Below, piece after piece: positions 22,775-30,659 of a stretch of 33,143 nt of DNA. Each line of letters begins with the position of its first letter. The first letter of the stretch is position 1. The translations under genes were made by a program, and so were the position numbers. The stretch comes from Acinetobacter terrae (GTDB lineage Bacteria > Pseudomonadota > Gammaproteobacteria > Pseudomonadales > Moraxellaceae). The notes beneath the pieces were generated by a model that was given only the letters and a program-made list of their open reading frames with translations, ran no database searches and was not told the DNA's origin. The stretch is taken from the NCBI RefSeq assembly GCF_013004375.1, contig NZ_JABERI010000024.1, forward strand, positions 1 through 33,143. The letters are read 5' to 3'.

Positions 22775-24532
22775 TTAATTCAAAGGAACCACCCGCAAAA
22801 CTTCTTCCAAAGTGGTCAGTCCGTCCAGAACTTTACGTGCACCGGCAATACGCAGCGGTTCAACGTCCTCTTTCTTGGCTTGTTGACGCAATTCATTCAA
22901 ATTGGCATTTGCACTGATCAGTTGTTTGGTCTCTAAACTTAAAGGCATAAATTCATAGATGCCGACACGCCCTTTATAGCCGGTATGTCGGCACTCTTCA
23001 CAACCGACCGCTTGGTACACAAAATTTGGCATCTCTATCGTAAAGTCGTAGGTCAAATGCTTCCATTCTTGCTCATTGATAAAGGTTTCTGTTTTACAAT
23101 GCGGACAAAGTTTTCGCACCAGACGTTGTGCCAATACCCCTAAAATCGTAGCGGCAGTTAAAAATGGTTGTACGCCCAAATCGTGTAGACGGGTCAAACT
23201 CGATGGCGCATCGTTGGTATGTAAAGTGGATAATACCAAATGACCTGTTAGCGCAGCTTGAATCGCCATATTGGCAGTATCCTGATCACGAATCTCCCCG
23301 ACCATAATAATGTCTGGATCCTGACGCATTAAAGCGCGCACGCCATCAGCGAAACCTAAATCAATGCCCTGATTGACCTGCATCTGGTTAAAGCTCGGTT
23401 CAAGCATCTCAATGGGGTCTTCAATGGTACAAACATTGACTTCTTCTGTGGCCAGCTGTTTCAGTGAAGAATATAGCGTGGTCGTTTTCCCCGAACCGGT
23501 CGGACCTGTCACCAGAATAATGCCGTGGCTATGTGCCGTTAAAGCTTGCCAATCATTGAGTAAGCCGCCTTCAAAACCCAGTTGTTGAAAACTACGTACC
23601 AACACTTCCGGGTCAAAAATACGCATCACCAATTTTTCACCGAAAGCCGTCGGCAAAGTCGATAAACGCAACTCGGTTTCTTGTCCTTTTGGAGTACGGG
23701 TTTTTAAACGTCCATCTTGCGGTTTACGTTTTTCCGCAACATTCATGCGACCTAAAATTTTGATGCGCGAAATCACGGCGGTCAGCGTATTGGCCGGCAT
23801 TTTATAAATAGTGTGTAACACGCCATCAATTCGAAAACGCACCTTACCTGTGTCTTTACGCGGTTCCAGATGGATATCACTCGCCCCTTGCTCAAAAGCG
23901 AACTGCAATACCCAATCCACCAGCTTCACAATATGCTGATCATTGGCATCCGGGTTTTGCGTATCACCCAGTTGTAAAAGCGCTTCGACGCCTTTGTTAT
24001 CACGGTCATAAGCACTGGATTTTTGCGATGAGTTAACCGCACGACTGACTTGGTAATACTCGACTAAATAGCGCTGTAATTGATCTGGGCTTAATAACAC
24101 ACGCTGAATTTTTCTTGGCGCAATCGTATGTTCAAGATTGGCCACCCATTCAGTTTTAAAAGGTTGATCGGTTGCAATCAGGACTTTATCCGCCTGAATT
24201 TCAACCGCCAAAATTTTATTACGTACAGCAAATTCTTGCGACATGATATTGGTCAAAGCACCGACATCAGCTTTCAAGGGATCAATAATATAAAAAGGGA
24301 TCTTGGCTTTTTCTGCAATCCACTGACACAAACGGTTTAAGGTCAATGTGGATTGCGGATGGGATAGATCGACTAAATTAAAATGTGCAATCCACTGTAA
24401 TGGATGCCATTTCAACTGCTCACGTTGGCGGTGTGTAGTTTGTATCAGTAGCTTGTTGCGCTCGGTAATACGTCCATCTTTTTGTAGTTGTTCCAGACAC
24501 CAAGACGTGTCCATTTCAAAATTAAAATTCAT
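22775..24532 (-). CDS. gspE: type II secretion/type IV pilus-family ATPase (GspE/PulE)
   Basis: A cytosolic hexameric ATPase that powers pseudopilus assembly for type II secretion. The chain of 585 residues has an N-terminal adaptor domain and the N2 domain (GASDIHLEP, RFRIDGVL, about 215-245). It then has Walker A GPTGSGKTTT near 342, the Asp box EDPIE, Walker B GEIRD, the His box LSTLHTND and a tetracysteine zinc site CPHC...CEEC near 476-510. I start at the inner ATG 24530-24532, because the longer frame begins with TTG inside the GGGG ribosome site. No pilC/gspF or gspD partner is in the window. T2SS genes in Acinetobacter are scattered, which fits a stand-alone gene. It could instead be a PilB-like protein, but the genus normally keeps pilB with pilC and pilD. 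Confidence 0.82.
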   Translation of the reverse strand: MNFNFEMDTSWCLEQLQKDGRITERNKLLIQTTHRQREQLKWHPLQWIAHFNLVDLSHPQSTLTLNRLCQWIAEKAKIPFYIIDPLKADVGALTNIMSQEFAVRNKILAVEIQADKVLIATDQPFKTEWVANLEHTIAPRKIQRVLLSPDQLQRYLVEYYQVSRAVNSSQKSSAYDRDNKGVEALLQLGDTQNPDANDQHIVKLVDWVLQFAFEQGASDIHLEPRKDTGKVRFRIDGVLHTIYKMPANTLTAVISRIKILGRMNVAEKRKPQDGRLKTRTPKGQETELRLSTLPTAFGEKLVMRIFDPEVLVRSFQQLGFEGGLLNDWQALTAHSHGIILVTGPTGSGKTTTLYSSLKQLATEEVNVCTIEDPIEMLEPSFNQMQVNQGIDLGFADGVRALMRQDPDIIMVGEIRDQDTANMAIQAALTGHLVLSTLHTNDAPSSLTRLHDLGVQPFLTAATILGVLAQRLVRKLCPHCKTETFINEQEWKHLTYDFTIEMPNFVYQAVGCEECRHTGYKGRVGIYEFMPLSLETKQLISANANLNELRQQAKKEDVEPLRIAGARKVLDGLTTLEEVLRVVPLN

Positions 24533-24772
24533 TGTTCTAAGCCCCAAAACATAAACACACTATAGCAAACTAAATTTCATCTGACTTCAATCACCTTTAG
24601 AAAAACAGCATTACTGCCATTTACTAAAATTGATCCATTTCTCATCGGTCATTCAAATAAAAACTATAACTATTTGGCAGCGATTACGCTTTTACTTTCA
24701 TTCATTTATAGCGAATAATGCTAAAGGTGCTGATTAATTAAACACCCCCCTTTTCCATACTTCGGCTATTGG

Positions 24773-26041
24773 ATGAACCCTGTGAATAACATGCTTAATC
24801 TGTCACTGCAAAGCACATCATTTCAAGAACTGCTGATGATTATGGCAGCGGCATTAGGCTGTGGTTTGCTGATTGGTTTAGAACGTGAACGCAGTAAGCA
24901 ACGTGAAAATCAGCACAGTTTTGCCGGTGTCCGCTCATTTGTGATCTGTGCATTACTCGGTGCGCTATGCTTTATCTTTGGACCTGTTTTTGGGGTTGTG
25001 GGTGCAATTAGTGTCGGTGCAATTAGTATTTTTTCGCTTAAAAATCAGTTGAAAGATCCGGGTGTGACCACTGAACTGGCATTTGTGATGACCTATTTTA
25101 TTGGGGCACTGTGTATTTGGAATGTCACACTGGCTGCAAGCTTATCTGTCGTACTTACCTTTATTTTAATGATGAAACATTCAATTCACGGTTTTGCAGG
25201 AAAATGGATCACCGAAGCAGAATTTAAAGATGGTTTATTTTTACTGGCCTTGATTTTAATTGGTTTACCACTTACTCCAAATACCCCTTTATGGGGCACA
25301 GTTCTCAACCCGCATATTATTTTAAAACTGCTCACTTTGATTCTTGTTGTACAAGCATTGGCACATATTGCTAAACGCTTACTTTCAACAAAAAAAGCGC
25401 TCATTCTTTCTTCCATTGCCTCTGGATTTGTATCCAGTACCGCAACGATTGCGCATTTAGGCATGCAAGTACGCAATGAAGGTGTCGATGCTCAATCAAA
25501 TGCCGGTGCAGCACTGATGTCCTGTATTTCAACTTTAGTTCTATTATTCATTGTTGTAGGAGGTGTCTCTTTAACTTGGTTAAAGCTGCTGATATTTCCC
25601 TCGCTAATCGCCATGGCTATTTTAGCGCTTTGTGCTTACTGGCTTTTACGTAAAGCAGAACCTGTTGAAGAAATAGAACCTGAAGATAGTCCCATGTTTA
25701 GCTTAAAAGAAGCAGCGATTATTGCCGGGACGTTAACAGTCATTCAGGCAGGTGTGTATGGCTTAGAGCTTTTACTCGGTGATTCGGGTTTAATTGCAGG
25801 TACACTCTTGGCTTCACTGTTTGAAATTCATGCCGCTGCGGCCGCAGTAGTTATACAAGGTGAACCCACAAACACCAGTTTATTGTATGCAATGATGCTC
25901 GGTTTGGGCGCGCATGCGGTTTCTAAATCCATTAATGCAGCCATCAGCGGTGGATTAAAATTTGCACTTTATTTTGCACCGGTGCAAATTCTGCATATGG
26001 CCATTTTAATTGGTGTGCTTTGGTGGATGGTACAGCGTTAA
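24773..26041 (+). CDS. MgtC/SapB-DUF4010 membrane protein
   Basis: An inner-membrane protein of 422 residues with about 11-12 hydrophobic helices. The N-terminal third is an MgtC/SapB-type domain with the GLLIGLERERSKQ signature near residue 32 and SFAGVRSFVICALLGAL. The rest is a DUF4010 domain (SSIASGFVSSTATIAHLGM, then GLGAHAVSKSINAAISGG near the end). MgtC proteins are connected with magnesium limitation and virulence, but the DUF4010 fusion is uncharacterised and I would not assign magnesium transport. No riboswitch-like leader was recognised. Candidate starts are the ATG at 24773 or 24791; neither has a good ribosome site. It is convergent with trmO and the two stop codons overlap in the bases TTAA. 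Confidence 0.82.
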   Translation: MNPVNNMLNLSLQSTSFQELLMIMAAALGCGLLIGLERERSKQRENQHSFAGVRSFVICALLGALCFIFGPVFGVVGAISVGAISIFSLKNQLKDPGVTTELAFVMTYFIGALCIWNVTLAASLSVVLTFILMMKHSIHGFAGKWITEAEFKDGLFLLALILIGLPLTPNTPLWGTVLNPHIILKLLTLILVVQALAHIAKRLLSTKKALILSSIASGFVSSTATIAHLGMQVRNEGVDAQSNAGAALMSCISTLVLLFIVVGGVSLTWLKLLIFPSLIAMAILALCAYWLLRKAEPVEEIEPEDSPMFSLKEAAIIAGTLTVIQAGVYGLELLLGDSGLIAGTLLASLFEIHAAAAAVVIQGEPTNTSLLYAMMLGLGAHAVSKSINAAISGGLKFALYFAPVQILHMAILIGVLWWMVQR

Positions 26042-26760
26042 GCCGAAAGCGGAATCAGTGCGACCACTGTAATATGATCCAATCCCACAGAAAAGCTCAC
26101 ATCAAAATCGGCAAAATTCATCTTGTAAATCCGCTCAGGATCATTTTGATAAGCTGGTCTTGGATCCAGCGATAACACCTGTTCCAGTTCATTCACAATT
26201 CGACGATCTAACTTTTGATCTCTAATTAAATCCTGCTTTTGTTGCTCTGCATTTTCTGTCCAAATAACCGTCATTCGTTCAGGCTCATCCTGTGCATAAC
26301 CACTTTCTGCATCCTGCACTGCATCTGAGTATTGAATATAAGGCTTGATATCTATAATGGGTGTGCCATTCAACAAATCACTGCCTGTGACATAAACCCG
26401 AACCGACTTACCGACTTTTTTCACTTCTTTGAGTTGAACCACAGACAAACCCATAGGTGCAGGACGGTACATGCTGCGTGTCGCAAACACGCCTATTTTC
26501 TTATTGCCGCCTAAACGCGGTGGACGGACTTGTGGGCGAAATTTTGGATTATCTTGTTGATTCTTATTGTCATGAAACTGCCAAATCAACCACAAGTGAC
26601 TGAATTCATTGATACCTTCAAATGCAAGCAAATCATTATAAGGTTCCAGCATTTCAATATACGATTCGACCTGAACCAAATTTGGTTGTCTGGGGATGCC
26701 AAATTTTTCACGATAGGGAGAATTCATATACCCGATTATTGGCACTTTAAGCTCAGTCAT
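26038..26760 (-). CDS. trmO: tRNA (N6-threonylcarbamoyladenosine37-N6)-methyltransferase TrmO
   Basis: TrmO uses S-adenosylmethionine to methylate t6A at position 37 of tRNA-Thr, making m6t6A and tuning decoding. The 240-residue protein is of the TsaA beta-barrel type: IGYMNSPYREKFGIPRQPNL at the N-terminus, FSHLWLIWQFHDN near 60, RPPRLGGNKKIGVFATRSMYRPAPMGLSVV (split by the SAM pocket residues) near 85-115 and GTPIIDIKPYIQYSDA near 135. A C-terminal domain (YQNDPERIYKMNFADFDV) completes the E. coli YaeB length. The longer frame begins with TTG without a ribosome site, so I use ATG 26758-26760. It stands alone on the minus strand, divergent from fpr. Confidence 0.92.
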   Translation of the reverse strand: MTELKVPIIGYMNSPYREKFGIPRQPNLVQVESYIEMLEPYNDLLAFEGINEFSHLWLIWQFHDNKNQQDNPKFRPQVRPPRLGGNKKIGVFATRSMYRPAPMGLSVVQLKEVKKVGKSVRVYVTGSDLLNGTPIIDIKPYIQYSDAVQDAESGYAQDEPERMTVIWTENAEQQKQDLIRDQKLDRRIVNELEQVLSLDPRPAYQNDPERIYKMNFADFDVSFSVGLDHITVVALIPLSA

Positions 26761-26816
26761 AATCACTTTTTCTGATAAGGTCAATTAAATATATTCAGTT
26801 TATCGAGAATGTTTTT

Positions 26817-26844
26817 AGATTAGAATAGTAAGCTGTTCTAATCT
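26817..26844. promoter_or_regulatory. inverted repeat upstream of fpr
   Basis: AGATTAGAA (26817-26825) and TTCTAATCT (26836-26844) are perfect 9-bp arms with a 10-base spacer, ending 21 bases before the fpr ATG. The layout suits a dimeric regulator operator overlapping the promoter. In pseudomonads fpr is controlled by the LysR-type FinR, but a link to this site is only a guess. Confidence 0.45.
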
Positions 26845-26865
26845 GATAATTTATTGAGACCTTTA

Positions 26866-27645
26866 ATGGCTGCTTTCAACGTCGAAAAGATTACTCACGT
26901 ACACCACTGGAATGACACATTATTCAGTTTTAAAACCACTCGTGACACTGCGCTACGTTTTAAAAATGGTCAATTTGTGATGATTGGACTGGAAGTAAAT
27001 GGTAAGCCTTTAATGCGTGCTTATTCTATTGCTAGCGCTAACTATGAAGAAGAGTTAGAGTTTTTCTCTATTAAAGTGCCAGATGGTCCTTTAACTTCTA
27101 TTTTACAAAAAGTAAAAGTTGGCGATGATATTTTAGTATCACGCAAACCGACAGGAACTCTGGTTCTTGACGACTTAAACCCAGGTAAAAACTTGTACCT
27201 TCTTTCTTCAGGTACAGGCCTTGCACCGTTCTTGTCAACAATTCGTGACCCTGAAACTTATGAACGCTTTGAAAAAGTGATCGTGGTTCACGGTACGCGC
27301 TTCATCTCTGAATTGGCTTACCAAGACTTGATTCTAAACGAACTTCCGAACCACGAATTCTTTGAAGAACTGGGTATTAAAGACAAATTGATTTATTACC
27401 CAACTGTTACTCGTGAAGAATTCCACACTCAAGGTCGTGTAACTACTGCAATTGAATCGGGTCAACTGTTTGAAAAAATTGGTTTACCACGTTTCAACCC
27501 AGAAACAGACCGCGCAATGTTGTGTGGTAGCCCGGCATTCCTAGATGACGTTGTTGCTTTGCTTGATCAACATGGTCTAAAAGAATCTCCGAAAATGGGT
27601 GTTCTTGGCGACTACGTGATTGAACGTGCATTCGTTGAAAAATAA
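26866..27645 (+). CDS. fpr: ferredoxin/flavodoxin-NADP+ reductase
   Basis: An FAD enzyme of 259 residues that exchanges electrons between NADPH and ferredoxin or flavodoxin, important for Fe-S enzymes and the oxidative stress response. Motifs: RAYSIASANYEEELEFFSIK (FAD-binding RxYS) near 50, GPLTSIL, SSGTGLAPFLSTI (NADP-binding) near 120, VVHGTRFISELAY, and the tail DYVIERAFVEK, which is the bacterial Fpr subclass with a short aromatic-poor C-terminal extension. The ATG at 26866 is preceded by GAG at seven bases; the open frame extends only four codons to a TTG. Codon choice (CGT, GGT, AAC, GAA) suggests good expression. A strong bidirectional terminator follows. Confidence 0.95.
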   Translation: MAAFNVEKITHVHHWNDTLFSFKTTRDTALRFKNGQFVMIGLEVNGKPLMRAYSIASANYEEELEFFSIKVPDGPLTSILQKVKVGDDILVSRKPTGTLVLDDLNPGKNLYLLSSGTGLAPFLSTIRDPETYERFEKVIVVHGTRFISELAYQDLILNELPNHEFFEELGIKDKLIYYPTVTREEFHTQGRVTTAIESGQLFEKIGLPRFNPETDRAMLCGSPAFLDDVVALLDQHGLKESPKMGVLGDYVIERAFVEK

Positions 27646-27671
27646 GATTCCGCTTTTTAGAATCGAAATCA

Positions 27672-27701
27672 AAAAAACCGAGCTAAATAGCTCGGTTTTT
27701 T
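27672..27701. terminator. bidirectional terminator after fpr
   Basis: A perfect 13-bp stem (AAAAAACCGAGCT with AGCTCGGTTTTTT) and AAAT loop, 26 bases after the fpr stop and 16 bases before the convergent lipoprotein stop. Confidence 0.92.
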
Positions 27702-27717
27702 AAATCTCTCGATTTAA

Positions 27718-27903
27718 TTATTTGCCTTTACCTTCTTGGTTCGCCTGCCCAGTACAACCTGCACCACCACCAATCACAAAACCACGTTCTGCTTTACATG
27801 AACCAATCATTCGTCCATTCGAATCAAAGGTGGTTACTGTTGAAGCACAACCTGTCATCAATACAGCGCAAGCCAATGCGACTAAGCTAGAAATTTTCAT
27901 CAT
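27718..27903 (-). CDS. small lipoprotein, paralogue A
   Basis: A 61-residue predicted lipoprotein. The signal peptide MMKISSLVALACAVLMTGC has lipobox LMTGC with the lipidated Cys at 19. The mature part is only about 43 residues: VTTFDSNGRMIGSCKAERGF, then a Gly-rich VIGGGAGCTGQAN. It holds two further cysteines (in IGSCKA and GAGCTG), which may form a disulfide in the periplasm. I do not recognise a named family. The next upstream gene encodes a clear paralogue with the same order of motifs. AGGG lies five to eight bases before the two adjacent ATG codons. Function unknown; a role at the outer membrane is inferred only from the lipobox. Confidence 0.75.
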   Translation of the reverse strand: MMKISSLVALACAVLMTGCASTVTTFDSNGRMIGSCKAERGFVIGGGAGCTGQANQEGKGK

Positions 27904-27935
27904 ATTTTCCCTACTATAAATTTTTTAAAAAGTGA

Positions 27936-28190
27936 TTAATTATCTGAAAGTATAATTTTCGATGATTTAGGTGGCAGGGGTAACAATCCTGACTGTTGAT
28001 CAATCTTTGAATAATCCACACCTTCAGAATTAGCCCCACCGTAACAAATTGCGCGAGCACCCAATATAAAACCAGAAGTGGCTTTGCAAGAACCGATCAC
28101 TTGACCCGTTGCATCATAGGTCACAACTTTCGAGCTACACCCCGTGATCAGCAACACCGTCCCCATGCCTAAAAATTTAATTAATTTCAC
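27936..28190 (-). CDS. small lipoprotein, paralogue B
   Basis: An 84-residue predicted lipoprotein, paralogous to the 27718-27903 product. Lipobox LITGC is followed by SSKVVTYDATGQVIGSCKA, then SGFILGARAICYGGANSEG, which aligns with paralogue A through the two mature cysteines. It then has an extra 25-residue tail (Pro/Ser/Lys rich) that A lacks. The frame opens with adjacent TTG (28193) and GTG (28190). AGGGGG just upstream fits GTG better, and no ATG gives a full signal peptide. Both paralogues share the upstream string TAGTAGGG, as expected of a tandem duplication. Only 32 bases separate the genes, so they are probably one transcript. Function unknown. Confidence 0.7.
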   Translation of the reverse strand: MKLIKFLGMGTVLLITGCSSKVVTYDATGQVIGSCKATSGFILGARAICYGGANSEGVDYSKIDQQSGLLPLPPKSSKIILSDN

Positions 28191-28354
28191 CAAACCCCCT
28201 ACTAAAATTCTCTAAAATATCTAATTTATTTTGAGAAATTATTTACATTACTTATATTTAATTTAAATTCTATCAAAATGTTTTTATTTGTAAAGTGGTA
28301 AATATTATGTGAATTTGAATGTTTATATTTGCTTAGAAATGTTTTTAATTCTTA

Positions 28355-28380
28355 TAAAAAAAACTGCTCTTAGGCAGCTT
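28355..28380 (-). terminator. weak terminator after the CDF gene
   Basis: AAGCTGC and GCAGTT pair imperfectly (four GC-rich pairs, one mismatch, two A-T) ahead of eight T on the minus strand, 20 bases past the CDF stop. Confidence 0.5.
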
Positions 28381-28399
28381 GTTATAAAAATTTCATGAT

Positions 28400-29062
28400 C
28401 TACATTGTTACAGACTGATGCTCTTTCCGCTCCCGCAGTGCCCTTTTAATCACCTGATAACCACCTGTTAGCGCTAAAATAGAGATCACCAAAGCCACTA
28501 TTAAATCTGGAATCAAGCTGCCAGTTCCAAAAACTCCTACAGCAGCAAGAATTACGGCTGCATTACCAATGGTATCATTACGGCTACATAGCCAGACTGA
28601 ACGCATGTTGGCATCCCCATGTCTAAAAGCATAGAGCAATGAAGCTGAAACAAGATTAGCAATTAATGCGAGCACACCAATTACCCCCATGGTCATCGCT
28701 TCCGGGGGAATTCCTTGCACATAGGCGTAGACTATTTTACCAATCACGATAAAGCCAAATGTAGCCATGACTATTCCTTTCAGTAAGGCTACAGTCGCAC
28801 GCCAATACAAGCTTATCCCCATCACAGCAAGTGAAATGCCATAGCTCACTACATCACCAAAGAAGTCCAAAGCATCTGCCCAGAGTGCCGAGGAATGTGC
28901 ATAAGCTCCCCCAATCAGCTCAATCACAAACAAAAGCAGATTAAGGATCAGTGCAATCCACAAGGCTGTACGGAATTTCCCATTTGGCTTTTGAGGAGCA
29001 GATTCATGATCGCAAGTACATACCATTTGCATCAGCTTCTGTGGCGTCATTGATAAAATCAT
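28400..29062 (-). CDS. short cation diffusion facilitator transporter
   Basis: An inner-membrane metal/proton antiporter-like protein with six predicted helices in 220 residues. The metal site of CDF proteins appears as ALWADALDFFGDVVSYG in TM2 (D-x-x-x-D) and SRNDTIGNAAVI in TM5 (N-D-x-x-x-N). It ends about 15 residues after TM6 and so lacks the usual 80-90 residue C-terminal cytoplasmic domain. The N-terminus holds a CTCDHE motif that could bind metal. The start is uncertain: the frame opens at 29110, but MILSMTPQKL at 29062 is preceded by AAGA and I prefer it. It directly follows the ars remnants on the same strand. The substrate cannot be read (zinc, cadmium or cobalt are typical). Unlike its neighbours the reading frame is intact. 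Confidence 0.8.
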   Translation of the reverse strand: MILSMTPQKLMQMVCTCDHESAPQKPNGKFRTALWIALILNLLLFVIELIGGAYAHSSALWADALDFFGDVVSYGISLAVMGISLYWRATVALLKGIVMATFGFIVIGKIVYAYVQGIPPEAMTMGVIGVLALIANLVSASLLYAFRHGDANMRSVWLCSRNDTIGNAAVILAAVGVFGTGSLIPDLIVALVISILALTGGYQVIKRALRERKEHQSVTM

Positions 29063-29119
29063 TGTATTCTTTTTATTCAAAACGATGCAGTAAATCCAAT
29101 TTCCAGTCATGAAAACAGT

Positions 29120-29683
29120 AAAAATATTTAAATAAGTTTCTGGCAGAGAAAACTCGTCTGTGTATCGATGACATTCGTTTTTATGAAAAACTAATAAAGA
29201 ACATCAGCACAAAGTAAATGGTCAATGGAATGGCGATGTGTAAAACATCCAACGATAAACTGACAACATCGCCACAATAGTGAATAGCAAGGCGAGTAGA
29301 CTTAAGGGGACTAATTTTTGCAATAAACTGGCTTTGATACCACAGCAAACCTTTCGCTTTAACCAGGAATAATCGAGTTAGAAAACCCAATAAAAATGGA
29401 ATCCCTAAATAGATCAGTACCGCTTGGGTAATGGTCCAGAAGCTGACATCAAGCACTTGTCTAGCCACACCAAAATATGGCGGCAAGTAACTTAAAAACA
29501 GCCATGCATAAATACTCATGCATAGATACTAAAGAACAGCATCTGGAAGATGCTGTTAATTGCCACCAATGCCACGACATATTGGTTATCGCCACAGGCC
29601 AGATTGCTCCAGACCAAAACCATGGCAACAAAAATCCACAAGGTTAAATTACGATCAAGAAAGGACAATTTTCTAGCAGTCAT
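29120..29683 (-). pseudogene. acr3: arsenite efflux transporter Acr3, disrupted
   Basis: Remnant of an Acr3-type arsenite permease (normally about 350 residues, ten helices). It begins at ATG 29681-29683 with [20 protein letters not shown], then jumps directly to [20 protein letters not shown], so about 100 codons are missing, including the segment that normally carries the conserved arsenite-binding cysteine just before MVxVW. A 14-bp tandem duplication (29503-29516, 29517-29530) then breaks the frame. The middle part IYLGIPFLLGFLTRLFLVKA is well preserved. After FIAKISP the sequence needs another frame (SLLALLFTIVAML), then returns (LDVLHIAIPLTIYFVLMFF) with a small loss, then shifts again at 29181. 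The C-terminal third is unrecognisable. The start overlaps the arsC stop as ATGA. The left limit is approximate. It cannot make a working transporter. Confidence 0.88.
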
Positions 29684-30166
29684 GACCTTGTCGATGAGGC
29701 AATTTCAGAAATTTTATTGATTTCAGCAATTAATTTTTCAGGGCTTAAATAGGCTAAATCCAGAGCAAATAAGGTATCAAAACGACGGTTGATATGCTCC
29801 ACTGTCTGCATAAATGCCTGCATTTTTTCATCTTCAGGCACCTCTAAATGCGATGGATCTTCCAGCCCCCAATGCGCTTTTATCGCTTTACCCAGATACA
29901 AAGGACTGGGTTCTTCCACTGCTGAACCACACACGGTAATCACGACTTGCGGATTAAACCATCACAATCCTGCATGGTTTTACTGGATAAACCTTGCGTC
30001 GAAATTCCAAAATTTTGTAAAGTTTTCAGGGTTAAAGGATGGACCTTTCCAGTCGGTTTACTACCTATACTACAGGCACTAAAATCTTCCGGTGCACGGG
30101 CATTAAAAATGGCTTCTGACAAAATGCTACGGCGGCCATTTACAGTACATAAAAAATAAAATTCAT
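29680..30166 (-). pseudogene. arsC: arsenate reductase ArsC (phosphatase-type), frameshifted
   Basis: Remnant of a low-molecular-weight phosphatase-like arsenate reductase. One frame gives LCTVNGRRSILSEAIFNA (the CxxxxxRS active-site loop), then SKPTGKVHPLTLKTLQNFG and GLSSKTMQDCDG. The other frame gives VITVCGSAVEEPSPLYLGKA and IKAHWGLEDPSHLE to the stop at 29680. The frames part at a short A/T run near 29955, where one base seems lost (expected GGTTTTAAT, found GGTTTAAT). The ATG at 30164-30166 is also out of frame with the active-site loop, pointing to a second indel near 30150-30160. Two separate indels make a simple sequencing slip less likely. It sits 15 bases after the arsR remnant and overlaps acr3 by 4 bases. 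Confidence 0.87.
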
Positions 30167-30181
30167 TATTATTCCAATCAC

Positions 30182-30520
30182 TTATTCACAACGATTTAAA
30201 GATTCACAAGCAGATAGATTTACAGCATCAAAATACTTCTCTTGAGCAGACACAGTGTTTAAAACGTCCAGACACCACTGCGGCAAATCCGCTTGCAAGC
30301 TGTAATAAATTCACTGACCTTGGCGGCGATCTTGCAAAACACCGCTAGTGCGTAATAATGCCAAATGTCGTGAAATTTTCGGCTGACTTAAATCTAAGCT
30401 TGCCGTTAAATCACACACGCATCGTTCGCTCTGTTTCACAATCAGCATGAGGATGTCTAAGCGCGTTTGATCAGCCAGACATTTAAAAAAATCAACCTGA
30501 TCTATAAGATATATATGCAT
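30182..30520 (-). pseudogene. arsR: arsenic repressor ArsR with premature stop
   Basis: A winged-helix repressor of the ArsR/SmtB family in which codon 70 is TGA (30311-30313). The same frame continues after the stop with IYYSLQADLPQWCLDVLNTV to a natural stop at 30182, giving the 112 codons expected for ArsR. The Trp codon usual at this position (RRQGQW) has become TGA by one base change. Intact parts include FFKCLADQTRLDILMLI, the metal-binding CVCDL motif (arsenite cysteines) and the recognition helix LSQPKISRHLALLRTSG. The truncated 69-residue product keeps the DNA-binding helix but loses the wing strand and C-terminal helix, so it is probably inactive. This is the first gene of the decayed operon. 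ATATGCATAT overlaps its start codon. Confidence 0.88.
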
Positions 30521-30659
30521 ATTCGTATTTACATATACATTAGCTCAAGTTTGATGCTATTTCGATGACACAGCTGATAATTCCGAGTTTTTTACTAGGT
30601 TGAATCTAATTTTCAAATCCATACAATAAAGCCATATTTTTTATATGCCTTTATTTTTC

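Noticed and set aside
29789..30082. Plus-strand 97-residue frame
   Set aside because: It is antisense to the arsC remnant, whose minus-strand frames match arsenate reductase motifs.
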